Of a stretch of DNA of 64,000 nt, positions 18,150 to 26,200 are shown in pieces. The translations under genes and the position numbers were made by a program. The DNA is taken from NCBI RefSeq assembly GCF_008868005.1, contig NZ_WAAO01000002.1:124001-188000 (forward strand). Direction: 5' to 3'. The notes below the pieces were generated by a model. That model had not been told where the DNA came from. It worked only from the letters and a program-made list of their open reading frames with translations, and made no database searches. The DNA comes from Microbacterium algeriense. Lineage in GTDB: Bacteria > Actinomycetota > Actinomycetes > Actinomycetales > Microbacteriaceae. The first letter of the stretch is position 1, and each line of letters starts with the position of its first letter.

Positions 18150-18437
18150 ATGACAACGCAGCACACGAGTGGCTCCAAGGCCGCGCCGACGAAGATCATC
18201 ACGACCAATACCGGACGCATCCTCCGGGTGAGTGCGGATGCCGAATCGGTGGCCCCCAAGCCGCCCGTCACGGTTCAGCAGACTGCGGTCACGGACCCCG
18301 CGCGACGAGCCGACGTGCTCTTCCGCGTCCGTCGCGCCGAGGGGCACGAGATCAGCGCCTGGTGGATGATCGGCGCCTTCCTCGCCACGAGCGGCCTCGT
18401 CATCCTGCTGCTGAGCGGCGTTCCCGGCGCTGCCTGA
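18150..18437 (+). CDS. Small single-pass membrane protein, hypothetical
   Basis: 95-aa protein with a polar Thr/Lys-rich N-terminal half and one hydrophobic helix at about residues 70-92, ending in a short tail. A good GGAGG site lies 8 nt before the ATG, which supports a real gene. I recognise no family. It lies between glpX and the convergent rmuC and may be transcribed from its own promoter in the gap. Confidence 0.65.
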   Translation: MTTQHTSGSKAAPTKIITTNTGRILRVSADAESVAPKPPVTVQQTAVTDPARRADVLFRVRRAEGHEISAWWMIGAFLATSGLVILLLSGVPGAA

Positions 18438-18477
18438 ACGAGGGGCATTCTTTCCGGTCCGCGCCGGAGAGACCCGC

Positions 18478-19755
18478 TCAGTCGCCGTCGAGGCGTATCC
18501 GCACCTCGCCCACATCCGCACGGAGTGATGCGGCGGTCACAGCACTCCCAGCCTCCGTCGCGTCCTCGTGCCCAGGGGCATCGGGCGCTATCAGCTCGGG
18601 TGCGGTGAAGCGGCGTGTGGTCCCGGCGGCGGCGGGGGGAGCGGAGGACAGCGCCGAGGCGTCGACGCCGGGGAACTGTCGAGCTGTCACCAGCACGCGG
18701 GTCTCGAGAGAACCGGCGAAGCGGTTGTAACTGTCGACTGTGCGCTCGAGAGCCCTGCGGAGGTCGTCGGCGTGCCCGGCGAGAGTGCCCAGGCGGTCGT
18801 ACAGCTGCGTGCCCAGTGCGAGCAGGGTGCGTGCCTCGGCGGATACCTCCTGCTGCGTCCAGGTGAAGGCCACCGTCTTGAGGACCGCCCACAGGTTGAC
18901 GGGTGAGGCGAGCGCGACGCGGCGGCTGAACGCGTAGTCGAGGAGTGTCGGATCCTCGTCGATCGCTGCGGCGAGCAGCGACTCGCTCGGCAGGAAGCAG
19001 ATCACGAACTCGGGGCTCGCATCGAGTCCCGCCCAGTACGCCTTCTTCGCCAGCGCGTCGACGTGCGCACGGACCGCCTTCACATGGCGCTGCATGAGAG
19101 CACGGCGCTGCGGCTCGTGTGCGTCTCCTGCCGGCAGCGCGGATGCCTCGAGATAGGCATCGAGGGGGACCTTGGCATCGACGGCGATGGAGCTGCCGCC
19201 GGCGAGACGCACGACCATGTCGGGTCGGCCCTGACCGCGATCGGACGAGATGGTCGCCTGCAGATCGAAGTCGACGTGTCGCGTCAGCCCCGCGGCCTCG
19301 ACGACACGGCGCAGCTGCGTCTCGCCCCACACACCGCGGGTCGCGGTCGAGCGCAGGGCCCCGGCCAGTGATTCGGTCGTCGCGCGCAGCGCTTCGTCGG
19401 ACTCCTGGGCACGTCGCAGCTGCTCTTCCAGGGTGCCGAACTGCGCGTGGCGTTCGCGCTCGATCGCCGTGACCTTGTTCTGCATCTGCTGCAGACTCTC
19501 CCGCACGGGAGCGAGCGCGGTCAGGACGGCGTTCTGCTGCTGCACCCGCTGCGCTTCGGCACGCTGCTCGTTCCGCGCGTGCTCGACCGCATCGCGGTAC
19601 AGATCGTACTGGCGGTCGCGGTCGTCTCTGGCCGCGGAGAGCTCGGCCTGCAGGCGGGCGACATCGGCGGCACCGTGTCCGGCGCGCAGGAACCATCCCA
19701 CGGCGACACCGGCGGCGAGGGCCAGCAGCACGAGAGCGATCGACAGAGCATCCAT
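18478..19755 (-). CDS. rmuC: DNA recombination protein RmuC
   Basis: 425-aa protein of the RmuC family, thought to limit inversions at repeats. N-terminal membrane helix (about 5-24), a coiled coil (about 30-115), then the restriction-endonuclease-like RmuC domain with GVWGETQLRRVVEAAGL, RPDMVVRLAGG, AVDAKVPLDAYL and FLPSESLLAAA. Start ATG at 19755 gives the usual hydrophobic N-terminus (MDALSIALVLLALAAG). It follows the exonuclease gene on the same strand. Confidence 0.92.
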   Translation of the reverse strand: MDALSIALVLLALAAGVAVGWFLRAGHGAADVARLQAELSAARDDRDRQYDLYRDAVEHARNEQRAEAQRVQQQNAVLTALAPVRESLQQMQNKVTAIERERHAQFGTLEEQLRRAQESDEALRATTESLAGALRSTATRGVWGETQLRRVVEAAGLTRHVDFDLQATISSDRGQGRPDMVVRLAGGSSIAVDAKVPLDAYLEASALPAGDAHEPQRRALMQRHVKAVRAHVDALAKKAYWAGLDASPEFVICFLPSESLLAAAIDEDPTLLDYAFSRRVALASPVNLWAVLKTVAFTWTQQEVSAEARTLLALGTQLYDRLGTLAGHADDLRRALERTVDSYNRFAGSLETRVLVTARQFPGVDASALSSAPPAAAGTTRRFTAPELIAPDAPGHEDATEAGSAVTAASLRADVGEVRIRLDGD

Positions 19756-19817
19756 GTGTTCATGATGCCGCCGGGCTCCGACATTCCGACGTCGCGCACA
19801 CACCGGCGCGGGACGGA

Positions 19818-20420
19818 TCAGGCGACCGCGCGCTCCAGGGCCGGCTCGACCGGGGCGACGGGTGCGGTGACCCGCAGGCTCAGGGCATCCGCGAGGGCGA
19901 AGACGTCGCTGGCACCCACTCGCCCCGCCGCATCGATGATGATCTGCGCGCAGGCACGGGCGTCGGCGAGGGCGTCGTGGTGGGAGAACTCCGCGAATCC
20001 CGCGGCGGCCGCCGCCATCGGAAGGCGGTAGGACTCGAGTTCGTAGGTCTTGCGGGCGACCTGGAGGCTGCACAGCGAGCGGTAGGGCGGGCAGAGCTGT
20101 CCGGTGGCCTCCGACGCCCGCCGCAGCACGTTGAGGTCGAAGCCCGCGTTGTGCGCGACGAGCACGTCGGCTCCGGCGAAGGCGCACAGCCGATCGAACT
20201 GGTCGACCCAGGTGGATGCGGAGAGCACGTGCTCCGGCTGGATGCCGTGGATGCGCACGTTCCACTCCTGGAACTCGTCGTGCCCGGGCGGCGGCTGGAT
20301 CAGCCATCCCGTCGCAGCGACGACCTCTCCGCCGCGCACACGGACGAGTCCGACCGAGCAGGCAGAGGCCGGGCTGGAGTTCGCGGTCTCGAAGTCGATC
20401 GCAGTGAAGTCCAGTGGCAC
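19818..20420 (-). CDS. DnaQ-like DEDDh 3'-5' exonuclease
   Basis: 200-aa exonuclease related to the DNA polymerase III epsilon domain. Catalytic acids are Asp9 and Glu11 (IDFET), Asp95 (HNAGFD) and Asp153, with the general base His148 in HHDALADA. A standalone domain without polymerase or UvrC parts, so it is a repair or degradation exonuclease rather than the main proofreading subunit. GTG start with GGAGAAGG upstream. Gap of 62 nt to rmuC. Confidence 0.88.
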   Translation of the reverse strand: MPLDFTAIDFETANSSPASACSVGLVRVRGGEVVAATGWLIQPPPGHDEFQEWNVRIHGIQPEHVLSASTWVDQFDRLCAFAGADVLVAHNAGFDLNVLRRASEATGQLCPPYRSLCSLQVARKTYELESYRLPMAAAAAGFAEFSHHDALADARACAQIIIDAAGRVGASDVFALADALSLRVTAPVAPVEPALERAVA

Positions 20421-20467
20421 ATCCCCACCTTCTCCCTCGTGCCGGAAGCCGCGTCGCAGACTCGCCG

Positions 20468-20473
20468 TATGCT
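20468..20473 (+). promoter_or_regulatory. -10 element, leaderless
   Basis: TATGCT ends 6 nt before the methyltransferase ATG at 20480. Confidence 0.5.
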
Positions 20474-20479
20474 GGCGAC

Positions 20480-21220
20480 ATGGCTGACGAGATGGCGACG
20501 TCGTTCGGCGCGCAGGCGGGAGACTACGAGGCCGGGCGGCCCGACTATCCGTTCGAGGCGGTGGCCTGGATGCTCGAGCGGATGCCGGCCGGCTCGCGCC
20601 GCGTCGCGGACGTCGGGGCCGGGACGGGCAAGCTCACCCGGGTACTGGCGAAGGCGCCCGGCGCCGAGGTCGTGGCCGTCGATCCCGATCCCGAGATGCT
20701 GGCGACGCTTCGTGGTGCCGTGCCGGGTGTGCCGACGTTCCGGGGGTCGGCGGAACGGCTGCCGCTGCCGGATGCGAGCGTCGACGCGGTGGTGCTCGGC
20801 CAGGCCTGGCACTGGGTGGAGCCGATCGCCGCCTCAGCCGAGATCGGGCGCGCGGTGCGGAGCGGGGGAGTGCTCGGGCTCATCTGGAACCTCCGCGACG
20901 ACCGTGTGGAGTGGGTGCGGAAGCTCACCGAGATCATGCACGGCAGTCACGCCGAGCTCATGCTCGCCGAGGGCGACCCGGTCGTCGCGGCGCCCTTCGG
21001 CCCGCTCGAGCAGGAGCGCTGGGAGTGGAGCCGACCGGTCACGCGCGACGTGCTGCACCGCATGGCCGCGTCCCGCAGCTACATCATCACCGCTCCCGAG
21101 GATGAGAAGGAGCGCATCCATCGCGAGCTCGACGCGCTGTTCGACGAACTCGGACTGCATGGCGACACCACGATCGACCTGCCCTATGTGACGAGGGCCT
21201 ACCGCGCGGTGCGGGACTGA
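20480..21220 (+). CDS. Class I SAM-dependent methyltransferase
   Basis: 246-aa cytosolic methyltransferase. SAM-binding motif I is VADVGAGTGKLTR (about 42-54), followed by the acidic loop VVAVDPDPEM and motif IV-like AVVLGQAWHWVEP. It belongs to the broad type-11 family; the His-Trp after motif IV is common in small-molecule methylators of this group. Substrate unknown. Single gene between the divergent exonuclease and ychF. Confidence 0.85.
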   Translation: MADEMATSFGAQAGDYEAGRPDYPFEAVAWMLERMPAGSRRVADVGAGTGKLTRVLAKAPGAEVVAVDPDPEMLATLRGAVPGVPTFRGSAERLPLPDASVDAVVLGQAWHWVEPIAASAEIGRAVRSGGVLGLIWNLRDDRVEWVRKLTEIMHGSHAELMLAEGDPVVAAPFGPLEQERWEWSRPVTRDVLHRMAASRSYIITAPEDEKERIHRELDALFDELGLHGDTTIDLPYVTRAYRAVRD

Positions 21221-21235
21221 CGCGCAAGCTCAGGC

Positions 21236-21327
21236 GATCACGCGGCATCAGGCCGTTCCGCTCCGCAACCGCCTGAACTCGGTCACGTGCCTGACCTCGC
21301 GCGGGCGTCCCGCAGGATCACGCGGCA
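21236..21327 (+). repeat. 12-nt direct repeat upstream of ychF
   Basis: GATCACGCGGCA occurs at 21236-21247 and 21316-21327, both upstream of the ychF -10 box. Possible regulator sites or chance. Confidence 0.3.
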
Positions 21328-21336
21328 GCGGGCAGG

Positions 21337-21342
21337 TAGACT
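21337..21342 (+). promoter_or_regulatory. -10 element of ychF
   Basis: TAGACT ends 8 nt before the GTG start, giving a leaderless or nearly leaderless mRNA. Confidence 0.5.
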
Positions 21343-21350
21343 CGTGCCCC

Positions 21351-22424
21351 GTGGCTCTCACTATCGGTATCGTCGGCCTGCCCAACGTCGGCAAGTCCAC
21401 CCTCTTCAACGCTCTCACCAAGAACGACGTGCTCGCGGCGAACTATCCGTTCGCGACGATCGAGCCCAACGTCGGCGTGGTGAACCTGCCGGATCCGCGC
21501 CTGGACAAGCTGGCGGAGATCTTTGGCAGCGAGCGCATCCTCCCCGCAGCGGTGTCGTTCGTCGACATCGCCGGCATCGTCCGCGGGGCGAGCGAGGGCG
21601 AAGGACTGGGCAACAAGTTCCTCGCGAACATCCGCGAGGCCGACGCCATCGCCCAGGTCGTGCGCGGATTCGCCGATGACGACGTCGTGCACGTCGATGG
21701 AGCCGTCAACCCGGCGTCCGACATGGAGACGATCAACGCGGAGCTCATGCTCGCCGACCTGGAGACCGTCGACAAGGCGATCGCCCGGTACGAGAAGGAG
21801 GTGCGCGGCAAGAAGATCGAGCCCATCGTGCTCGAGACCGCGAAGGCCGCGAAGGACGCCCTGGAGCGGGGCGTGCTCCTCTCGGTGGCCGGCATCGACC
21901 TGACGCCGATCCGCGAACTCGGACTGCTGACCGCGAAACCGGTGATCTTCGTCTTCAACGTCGACGAGGCCGTGCTCACCGACGACGCCCGCAAGGCGGA
22001 GCTGGCCGCGCTCGTCGCACCCGCGAAGGCCATCTTCCTCGACGCGAAGATCGAGTCGGAGCTCATCGACCTCGACCCCGAGGATGCGGCCGAGTTGCTC
22101 GCCTCCACCGGTCAGGACGAGTCGGGCCTCGACCAGCTCGCGCGCATCGGCTTCGATACGCTCGGACTGCAGACGTACCTCACCGCCGGTCCCAAGGAGG
22201 CCCGCGCGTGGACGATCCCCAAGGGCGCGAAGGCTCCGCAGGCCGCCGGCGTCATCCACACGGACTTCGAGAAGGGCTTCATCAAGGCCGAGATCGTCTC
22301 GTTCGAGGACCTGGTCGAGACCGGCTCCGTCGTCGAGGCGCGTGCCAAGGGCAAGGCCCGCCTCGAGGGCAAGGACTACGTCATGCAGGACGGCGACGTG
22401 GTGGAGTTCCGCTTCAACAACTGA
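21351..22424 (+). CDS. ychF: Redox-responsive ATPase/GTPase YchF
   Basis: 357-aa OBG-family P-loop protein that binds ribosomes and prefers ATP. Walker A GLPNVGKST (residues 9-17), switch region NYPFATIEPNVGVV, a DIAGIVRGASEG G3 region, then a coiled coil and a C-terminal TGS-like domain ending DYVMQDGDVVEFRF. Length fits the family. GTG start. Housekeeping gene, here followed by two unrelated orphan genes. Confidence 0.96.
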   Translation: MALTIGIVGLPNVGKSTLFNALTKNDVLAANYPFATIEPNVGVVNLPDPRLDKLAEIFGSERILPAAVSFVDIAGIVRGASEGEGLGNKFLANIREADAIAQVVRGFADDDVVHVDGAVNPASDMETINAELMLADLETVDKAIARYEKEVRGKKIEPIVLETAKAAKDALERGVLLSVAGIDLTPIRELGLLTAKPVIFVFNVDEAVLTDDARKAELAALVAPAKAIFLDAKIESELIDLDPEDAAELLASTGQDESGLDQLARIGFDTLGLQTYLTAGPKEARAWTIPKGAKAPQAAGVIHTDFEKGFIKAEIVSFEDLVETGSVVEARAKGKARLEGKDYVMQDGDVVEFRFNN

Positions 22425-22449
22425 GCTCGACGGATCGAGGAAGTCGTCA

Positions 22450-22872
22450 GTGGTGGACCCGAAGACCTACGAGCCGAACGGGTTGCTATCGCGCCTCGTC
22501 GGGCAGCGGATGTACTCGGTCGAGTTCGTCCTCAACGACTTCGTGCAGTTTCGGTTCGACGGCTCACCCAGCGTCGGCAACCCGGTGACATTCAGCTGTT
22601 ATGTCTGGCCCGTGGTCGAGTTCGATGGACGCAGGTGGCGTGAGATAGAGGACGGGTATGCGGACGCTCTGCGCAGACTGACGCCCGGTACGGTCATCTC
22701 GACAGAGGAACAGACGGGGTCGGGTCTACGAATCGCTCTGGACACCGGCGTTCTCGTGATCCACCCAGCGCCGGATGAGGTTCACGTCGAGATCGCGGTA
22801 CTCGCCGGTTTCGAGGATCGCCGATGGATGGTGTGGCGCCCCGGGGAAGAGAGCTTCGAGGACGTGATCTGA
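22450..22872 (+). CDS. Hypothetical protein, possible orphan immunity-type protein
   Basis: 140-aa acidic soluble protein with no signal or membrane helix. It begins with a segment like LVGQRMYSVEFVLNDFVQFRF, then a Cys-Tyr-Val-Trp strand, a short helix and C-terminal Trp-rich acidic end. This strand-rich layout with a start such as 'LVGQ...V' resembles small proteins encoded next to contact-dependent toxins (DUF6188-like), but I am not sure. GAGGAAG precedes the GTG at 22450 (a second GTG follows directly). Codon use is less GC-rich than in ychF. Confidence 0.6.
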   Translation: MVDPKTYEPNGLLSRLVGQRMYSVEFVLNDFVQFRFDGSPSVGNPVTFSCYVWPVVEFDGRRWREIEDGYADALRRLTPGTVISTEEQTGSGLRIALDTGVLVIHPAPDEVHVEIAVLAGFEDRRWMVWRPGEESFEDVI

Positions 22873-22921
22873 AGCGTGGTGTGGAGGCGTTCTGCATCGG
22901 AGTGCACCAGGCGGTTCCGAG

Positions 22922-22927
22922 TAGGCT
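22922..22927 (+). promoter_or_regulatory. -10 element, leaderless
   Basis: TAGGCT ends 6 nt before the ATG at 22934. Confidence 0.5.
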
Positions 22928-22933
22928 CTGTCC

Positions 22934-23386
22934 ATGATCCGCGGCAACAGAGCGTCGCTCAGCATTCACAGCGACAAGAAGAGGGTCGCCGAGATCTCCG
23001 CGATGCTCGGACTGGAGCCCACCGACTGGGGTGAGAAGGGCGATCTCACCCCTGCGGGGCGGGCCGGTCGGAACTATGCGCCGGAGCGTCTGACCTATCC
23101 GCGGACCTATTGGTCGCTCACGGAGAGTGGTGACGAACCGAGTGCCGGCGACGGGACCGGCTTCTCCGCACTTCGCGCGTTGGTGGGGAGACTGGAACCC
23201 CACGCACAGGCGCTCGAGGATTTACGTGAAGGCGGAGAGACCAGGCTCTGGTGGTCAGGAGACTCCGACAGCACGCAAGGGGGATTCGTGCTGGACGCGG
23301 ACCTGATCCGCAGGCTTTCGAACCTCGGGTGCGATGTCTACGGGACCGCGTTTCTCACCGAGGACGACGAAGACGAGAGTTTGTGA
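22934..23386 (+). CDS. DUF4279-like protein
   Basis: 150-aa soluble protein with the DUF4279 pattern: RASLSIHSDKKRVAEISAMLG, then 'EPTDWGEKGDL', a TYWSL strand, a helical middle (LVGRLEPHAQALEDL) and LWWSGDS-GGFVLDADLIRRLSNLG. Family members often stand beside polymorphic toxins and are thought to be immunity proteins, but no toxin gene is seen here. It follows another orphan of similar size. Role as immunity protein is inference. Confidence 0.7.
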   Translation: MIRGNRASLSIHSDKKRVAEISAMLGLEPTDWGEKGDLTPAGRAGRNYAPERLTYPRTYWSLTESGDEPSAGDGTGFSALRALVGRLEPHAQALEDLREGGETRLWWSGDSDSTQGGFVLDADLIRRLSNLGCDVYGTAFLTEDDEDESL

Positions 23387-23432
23387 GCGACGGAGACGTT
23401 CTGCCACAGAGGGTCGCACCCGTGGGGCCTGC

Positions 23433-23438
23433 GATACT
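23433..23438 (+). promoter_or_regulatory. -10 element, leaderless
   Basis: GATACT ends 6 nt before the ATG at 23445. Confidence 0.4.
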
Positions 23439-23444
23439 GGCGGC

Positions 23445-23780
23445 ATGAAGGATCCCCCGCGTCGCTCGGCACGGCGGGATCTTCTGCCCGCCCTGGCGAT
23501 CCTGCTCGGTGTGTGGTTGCTGTTCTGGGGAGCCCAGGGAATCCCCACGCTCTGCGCCCTGGCCAACCCCTGCCCCGCGCCGGATGTGCGGGTGGCGCCC
23601 GCGATCCTGTTCGGTGCGCTGATGCTGATTCCCGCGCTCGTTCTGATCATTGCGGCACTCTCGAATCGGCGGCTTCCCGGCGCCCTACGCGTCACCTGCT
23701 ACGTGGTCCTGGTCATGCTCGCGATCGTCGGCGCAGGAGCGGTGCTGTTCTCCGGCGGGTTCAGCATTCCCCTTTTCTGA
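23445..23780 (+). CDS. Small three-helix membrane protein, hypothetical
   Basis: 111-aa protein with a basic N-terminus (KDPPRRSARR) and three hydrophobic helices at about 13-35, 50-70 and 84-106. Two Cys (in TLCALANPCPAP) lie in the first extracytoplasmic loop and could form a disulfide. No family recognised. Has its own leaderless promoter. Confidence 0.65.
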   Translation: MKDPPRRSARRDLLPALAILLGVWLLFWGAQGIPTLCALANPCPAPDVRVAPAILFGALMLIPALVLIIAALSNRRLPGALRVTCYVVLVMLAIVGAGAVLFSGGFSIPLF

Positions 23781-23847
23781 GCGCCGCAGGGTCGCGGTGA
23801 CCGACCAGGGGAGATGAGGCCCGTCGGCGCACCACCCGCACGGGTGA

Positions 23848-23853
23848 CAGGAT
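23848..23853 (+). promoter_or_regulatory. Weak -10 element before the ABC-F gene
   Basis: CAGGAT ends 6 nt before the ATG at 23860; TGAGGG between them could also be a ribosome site. Confidence 0.35.
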
Positions 23854-23859
23854 TGAGGG

Positions 23860-25521
23860 ATGACCGCAACACTCGTGGCCCACGGGCTGGCCGGCGGGTA
23901 CGGCCACCGCACCCTGTTCGATTCGCTGGATCTGACGGTGGCACCCGGCGACGTCGTGGGGCTCGTGGGCGCGAACGGCGCCGGCAAATCGACGCTGCTG
24001 CGTCTGCTCGCCGGGGTCGACGAGCCGCAGGCGGGGACGATCCGGCTGTCTCCGGCCGATGCCTTCGTCGGCTGGCTCCCACAGGAGCACGAACGCATCG
24101 CCGGGGAGAGCGTGGTGGACTACATCGCCCGCCGCACCGGGTGCGCGACGGCGACGAAGGACATGGATGCGGCTGCCGCGGCCCTCGGTGATCCGAGCCT
24201 CGCCGCCCCGGGCACGGATCCGGCGGATGCGTACTCCGTCGCGCTGGACCGCTGGCTGGCAAGCGGCGCCGCCGACCTCGATGAGCGGCTCCCCGCGGTC
24301 CTCGTGGATCTCGGACTCGACCTCGGCGAGGACCCGGCTCAGACGATGATGACCTCGCTGTCCGGGGGCCAGGCCGCACGAGTCGGTCTCGCCGCGCTGC
24401 TGCTGTCGCGATTCGACATCGCGCTGCTGGACGAGCCGACGAACGACCTCGACCTCGACGGCATCGAACGGCTCGAGTCGTTCGTGCGCGGGCTCCGTGG
24501 CGGCGTCGTGGTGGTCAGCCATGACCGCGAGTTCCTCGCCCGCTGCGTGACGCGAGTGCTCGAACTCGACCTCGCGCAGCACAGCAACCGCGTGTTCGGC
24601 GGAGGGTACGACGCGTATCTGGAGGAGCGGGAGACCGTCCGCAGGCACCAGCGGGAGAAGTACGACGAGTTCGCGGACAAGAAGGCCGACCTCGTCGCCC
24701 GCGCGAGGACGCAGCGGGAGTGGTCGAGCCAGGGCGTCCGCAACGCGATGCGCAAGTCGCCGGACAACGACAAGATCAAACGCAAGGCCTCTGCGGAGTC
24801 GAGCGAGAAGCAGGCCCAGAAGGTCCGTCAGATGGAGAGCCGGATCGCGCGGCTCGAAGAGGTCGAGGAGCCGCGCAAAGAGTGGCAGCTCGAGTTCACG
24901 ATCGGCTCCGCTCCGCGCTCGAGCTCCGTCGTCTCGACCCTGAGCTCCGCCGTGTTCCGGCAGGGCGGTTTCCAGCTCGGACCCGTCTCGCTCCAGGTGA
25001 ACGCGGGGGAGCGGATCGGGATCACGGGGCCCAACGGCGCCGGGAAGTCGACGCTGCTGCGTGGGCTGCTGGGGCGGCAGCTGCCGGACGAGGGTACGGC
25101 GAGCCTCGGAGCCAGCGTCGAGATCGGCGAGATCGACCAAGCCCGGGCACAGCTTGCGGGCTCGCGACCGCTCGCGGTGGCGTTCGAGGACCTCGTCCCG
25201 GCGATGGCGTCGGGGGAGATCCGCACGCTTCTCGCCAAGTTCGGGCTCAAGGCCGATCATGTGACGCGAGCCGTCGATGAGCTCTCGCCCGGCGAGCGCA
25301 CCCGGGCCGGGATGGCGCTGCTGCAGGCGCGCGGCATCAACCTCCTCGTGCTGGACGAGCCCACCAACCACCTCGACCTGCCGGCGATCGAGCAGCTGGA
25401 AGAGGCGCTCGAGTCCTACCAGGGCACCCTGCTCCTCGTCACCCACGATCGACGGATGCTCGCCCGCGTCCAGACCGACCGGCAGTGGCGGGTGGAGGCG
25501 GGGCAGGTCGTCGAGCGATGA
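23860..25521 (+). CDS. ABC-F family ATPase
   Basis: 553-aa soluble protein with two ABC domains and no membrane helices. Walker A GANGAGKST near residue 38 and GPNGAGKST near residue 390; signatures LSGGQ near 167 and LSPGE near 475; Walker B LLDEPTNDLDL and VLDEPTNHLDL. The charged linker between the domains (about 250-345, Lys/Arg/Glu-rich) is the P-site tRNA interaction motif region. ABC-F proteins act on ribosomes, as translation factors or as antibiotic target-protection proteins; sequence alone does not say which. Its stop overlaps the start of an AAC(2')-like gene (ATGA). Confidence 0.92.
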   Translation: MTATLVAHGLAGGYGHRTLFDSLDLTVAPGDVVGLVGANGAGKSTLLRLLAGVDEPQAGTIRLSPADAFVGWLPQEHERIAGESVVDYIARRTGCATATKDMDAAAAALGDPSLAAPGTDPADAYSVALDRWLASGAADLDERLPAVLVDLGLDLGEDPAQTMMTSLSGGQAARVGLAALLLSRFDIALLDEPTNDLDLDGIERLESFVRGLRGGVVVVSHDREFLARCVTRVLELDLAQHSNRVFGGGYDAYLEERETVRRHQREKYDEFADKKADLVARARTQREWSSQGVRNAMRKSPDNDKIKRKASAESSEKQAQKVRQMESRIARLEEVEEPRKEWQLEFTIGSAPRSSSVVSTLSSAVFRQGGFQLGPVSLQVNAGERIGITGPNGAGKSTLLRGLLGRQLPDEGTASLGASVEIGEIDQARAQLAGSRPLAVAFEDLVPAMASGEIRTLLAKFGLKADHVTRAVDELSPGERTRAGMALLQARGINLLVLDEPTNHLDLPAIEQLEEALESYQGTLLLVTHDRRMLARVQTDRQWRVEAGQVVER

Positions 25522-26072
25522 CGTCCTTCGCCATCGAGGTCACCCCGCACGCCCGGCTCACCGTCGACGACATGGCGGGACTGCGAGCCCTCTTCGACGC
25601 CGAGTACCTCGCGGACTTCGGCGCGTGGGACCCCGATCAGCCTTACGGCTACGCGCCGCACGATGTGCATGTCACCGCCCGCCGCGGCGACACGATCGTG
25701 GGGCACGTCGGGTGGGAGCGGCGCATCATCGGCGTCGGCGCGGACGACGTCGCAGTGGCGGGTGTGGGCGGCGTTCTCATCTCGCCGCACGCCCGCGGGG
25801 ATCGGCTCGGTGCACGGCTGCTCGCCCGCGCCGCCGAGTCCATGGCATCCGCCGGCGACGTGCGGTTCGGCTACCTCGGCTGCCGCGAAGAGGTCGTCCC
25901 GTTCTACGAGGCGTGCGGGTGGCGCCGCATCACGGCATCCGAGCGTTCGATCGACCGCACCGGGCGGCCCGTCACCCAGCCTCCGGGACCCCCGCTGCTG
26001 ACCCTCCCACTCGGTCCGGATCCGTCGCCGTGGCCCACCGGATCGATCGATCTGCGCGGGCGGGCCTGGTAG
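25518..26072 (+). CDS. AAC(2')-like GNAT acetyltransferase
   Basis: 184-aa acetyltransferase. The acetyl-CoA loop is in GVLISPHARGDRLGARLL, an Arg/Gly-rich motif A preceded by AGVGG. Downstream are FYEACGWRR and a C-terminal PLLTL-strand and a DLRGRAW end. The order and spacing recall mycobacterial aminoglycoside 2'-N-acetyltransferases (about 180 aa). Start overlaps the ABC-F stop, so they are translationally coupled. Substrate not proven; NodA-like or other GNAT roles remain possible. Confidence 0.75.
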   Translation: MTSFAIEVTPHARLTVDDMAGLRALFDAEYLADFGAWDPDQPYGYAPHDVHVTARRGDTIVGHVGWERRIIGVGADDVAVAGVGGVLISPHARGDRLGARLLARAAESMASAGDVRFGYLGCREEVVPFYEACGWRRITASERSIDRTGRPVTQPPGPPLLTLPLGPDPSPWPTGSIDLRGRAW

Positions 26073-26097
26073 CTTCGGAGCCTGTCCGACATGCGGT

Positions 26098-26103
26098 TAG
26101 GCT
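26098..26103 (+). promoter_or_regulatory. -10 element for the alpha/beta hydrolase gene
   Basis: TAGGCT with TTCGGA 18-19 nt upstream as a possible -35. Leader of about 90 nt before the ATG at 26201. Confidence 0.35.
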
Positions 26104-26200
26104 GGAAGACGGCGGCGCGGGCCGCGGTTCGGTCGCAGGCGTCCACCGTGGACGTTCCGTCTGAGCACCTGACACCGACGGCATGAGGAGATTGACGCCG

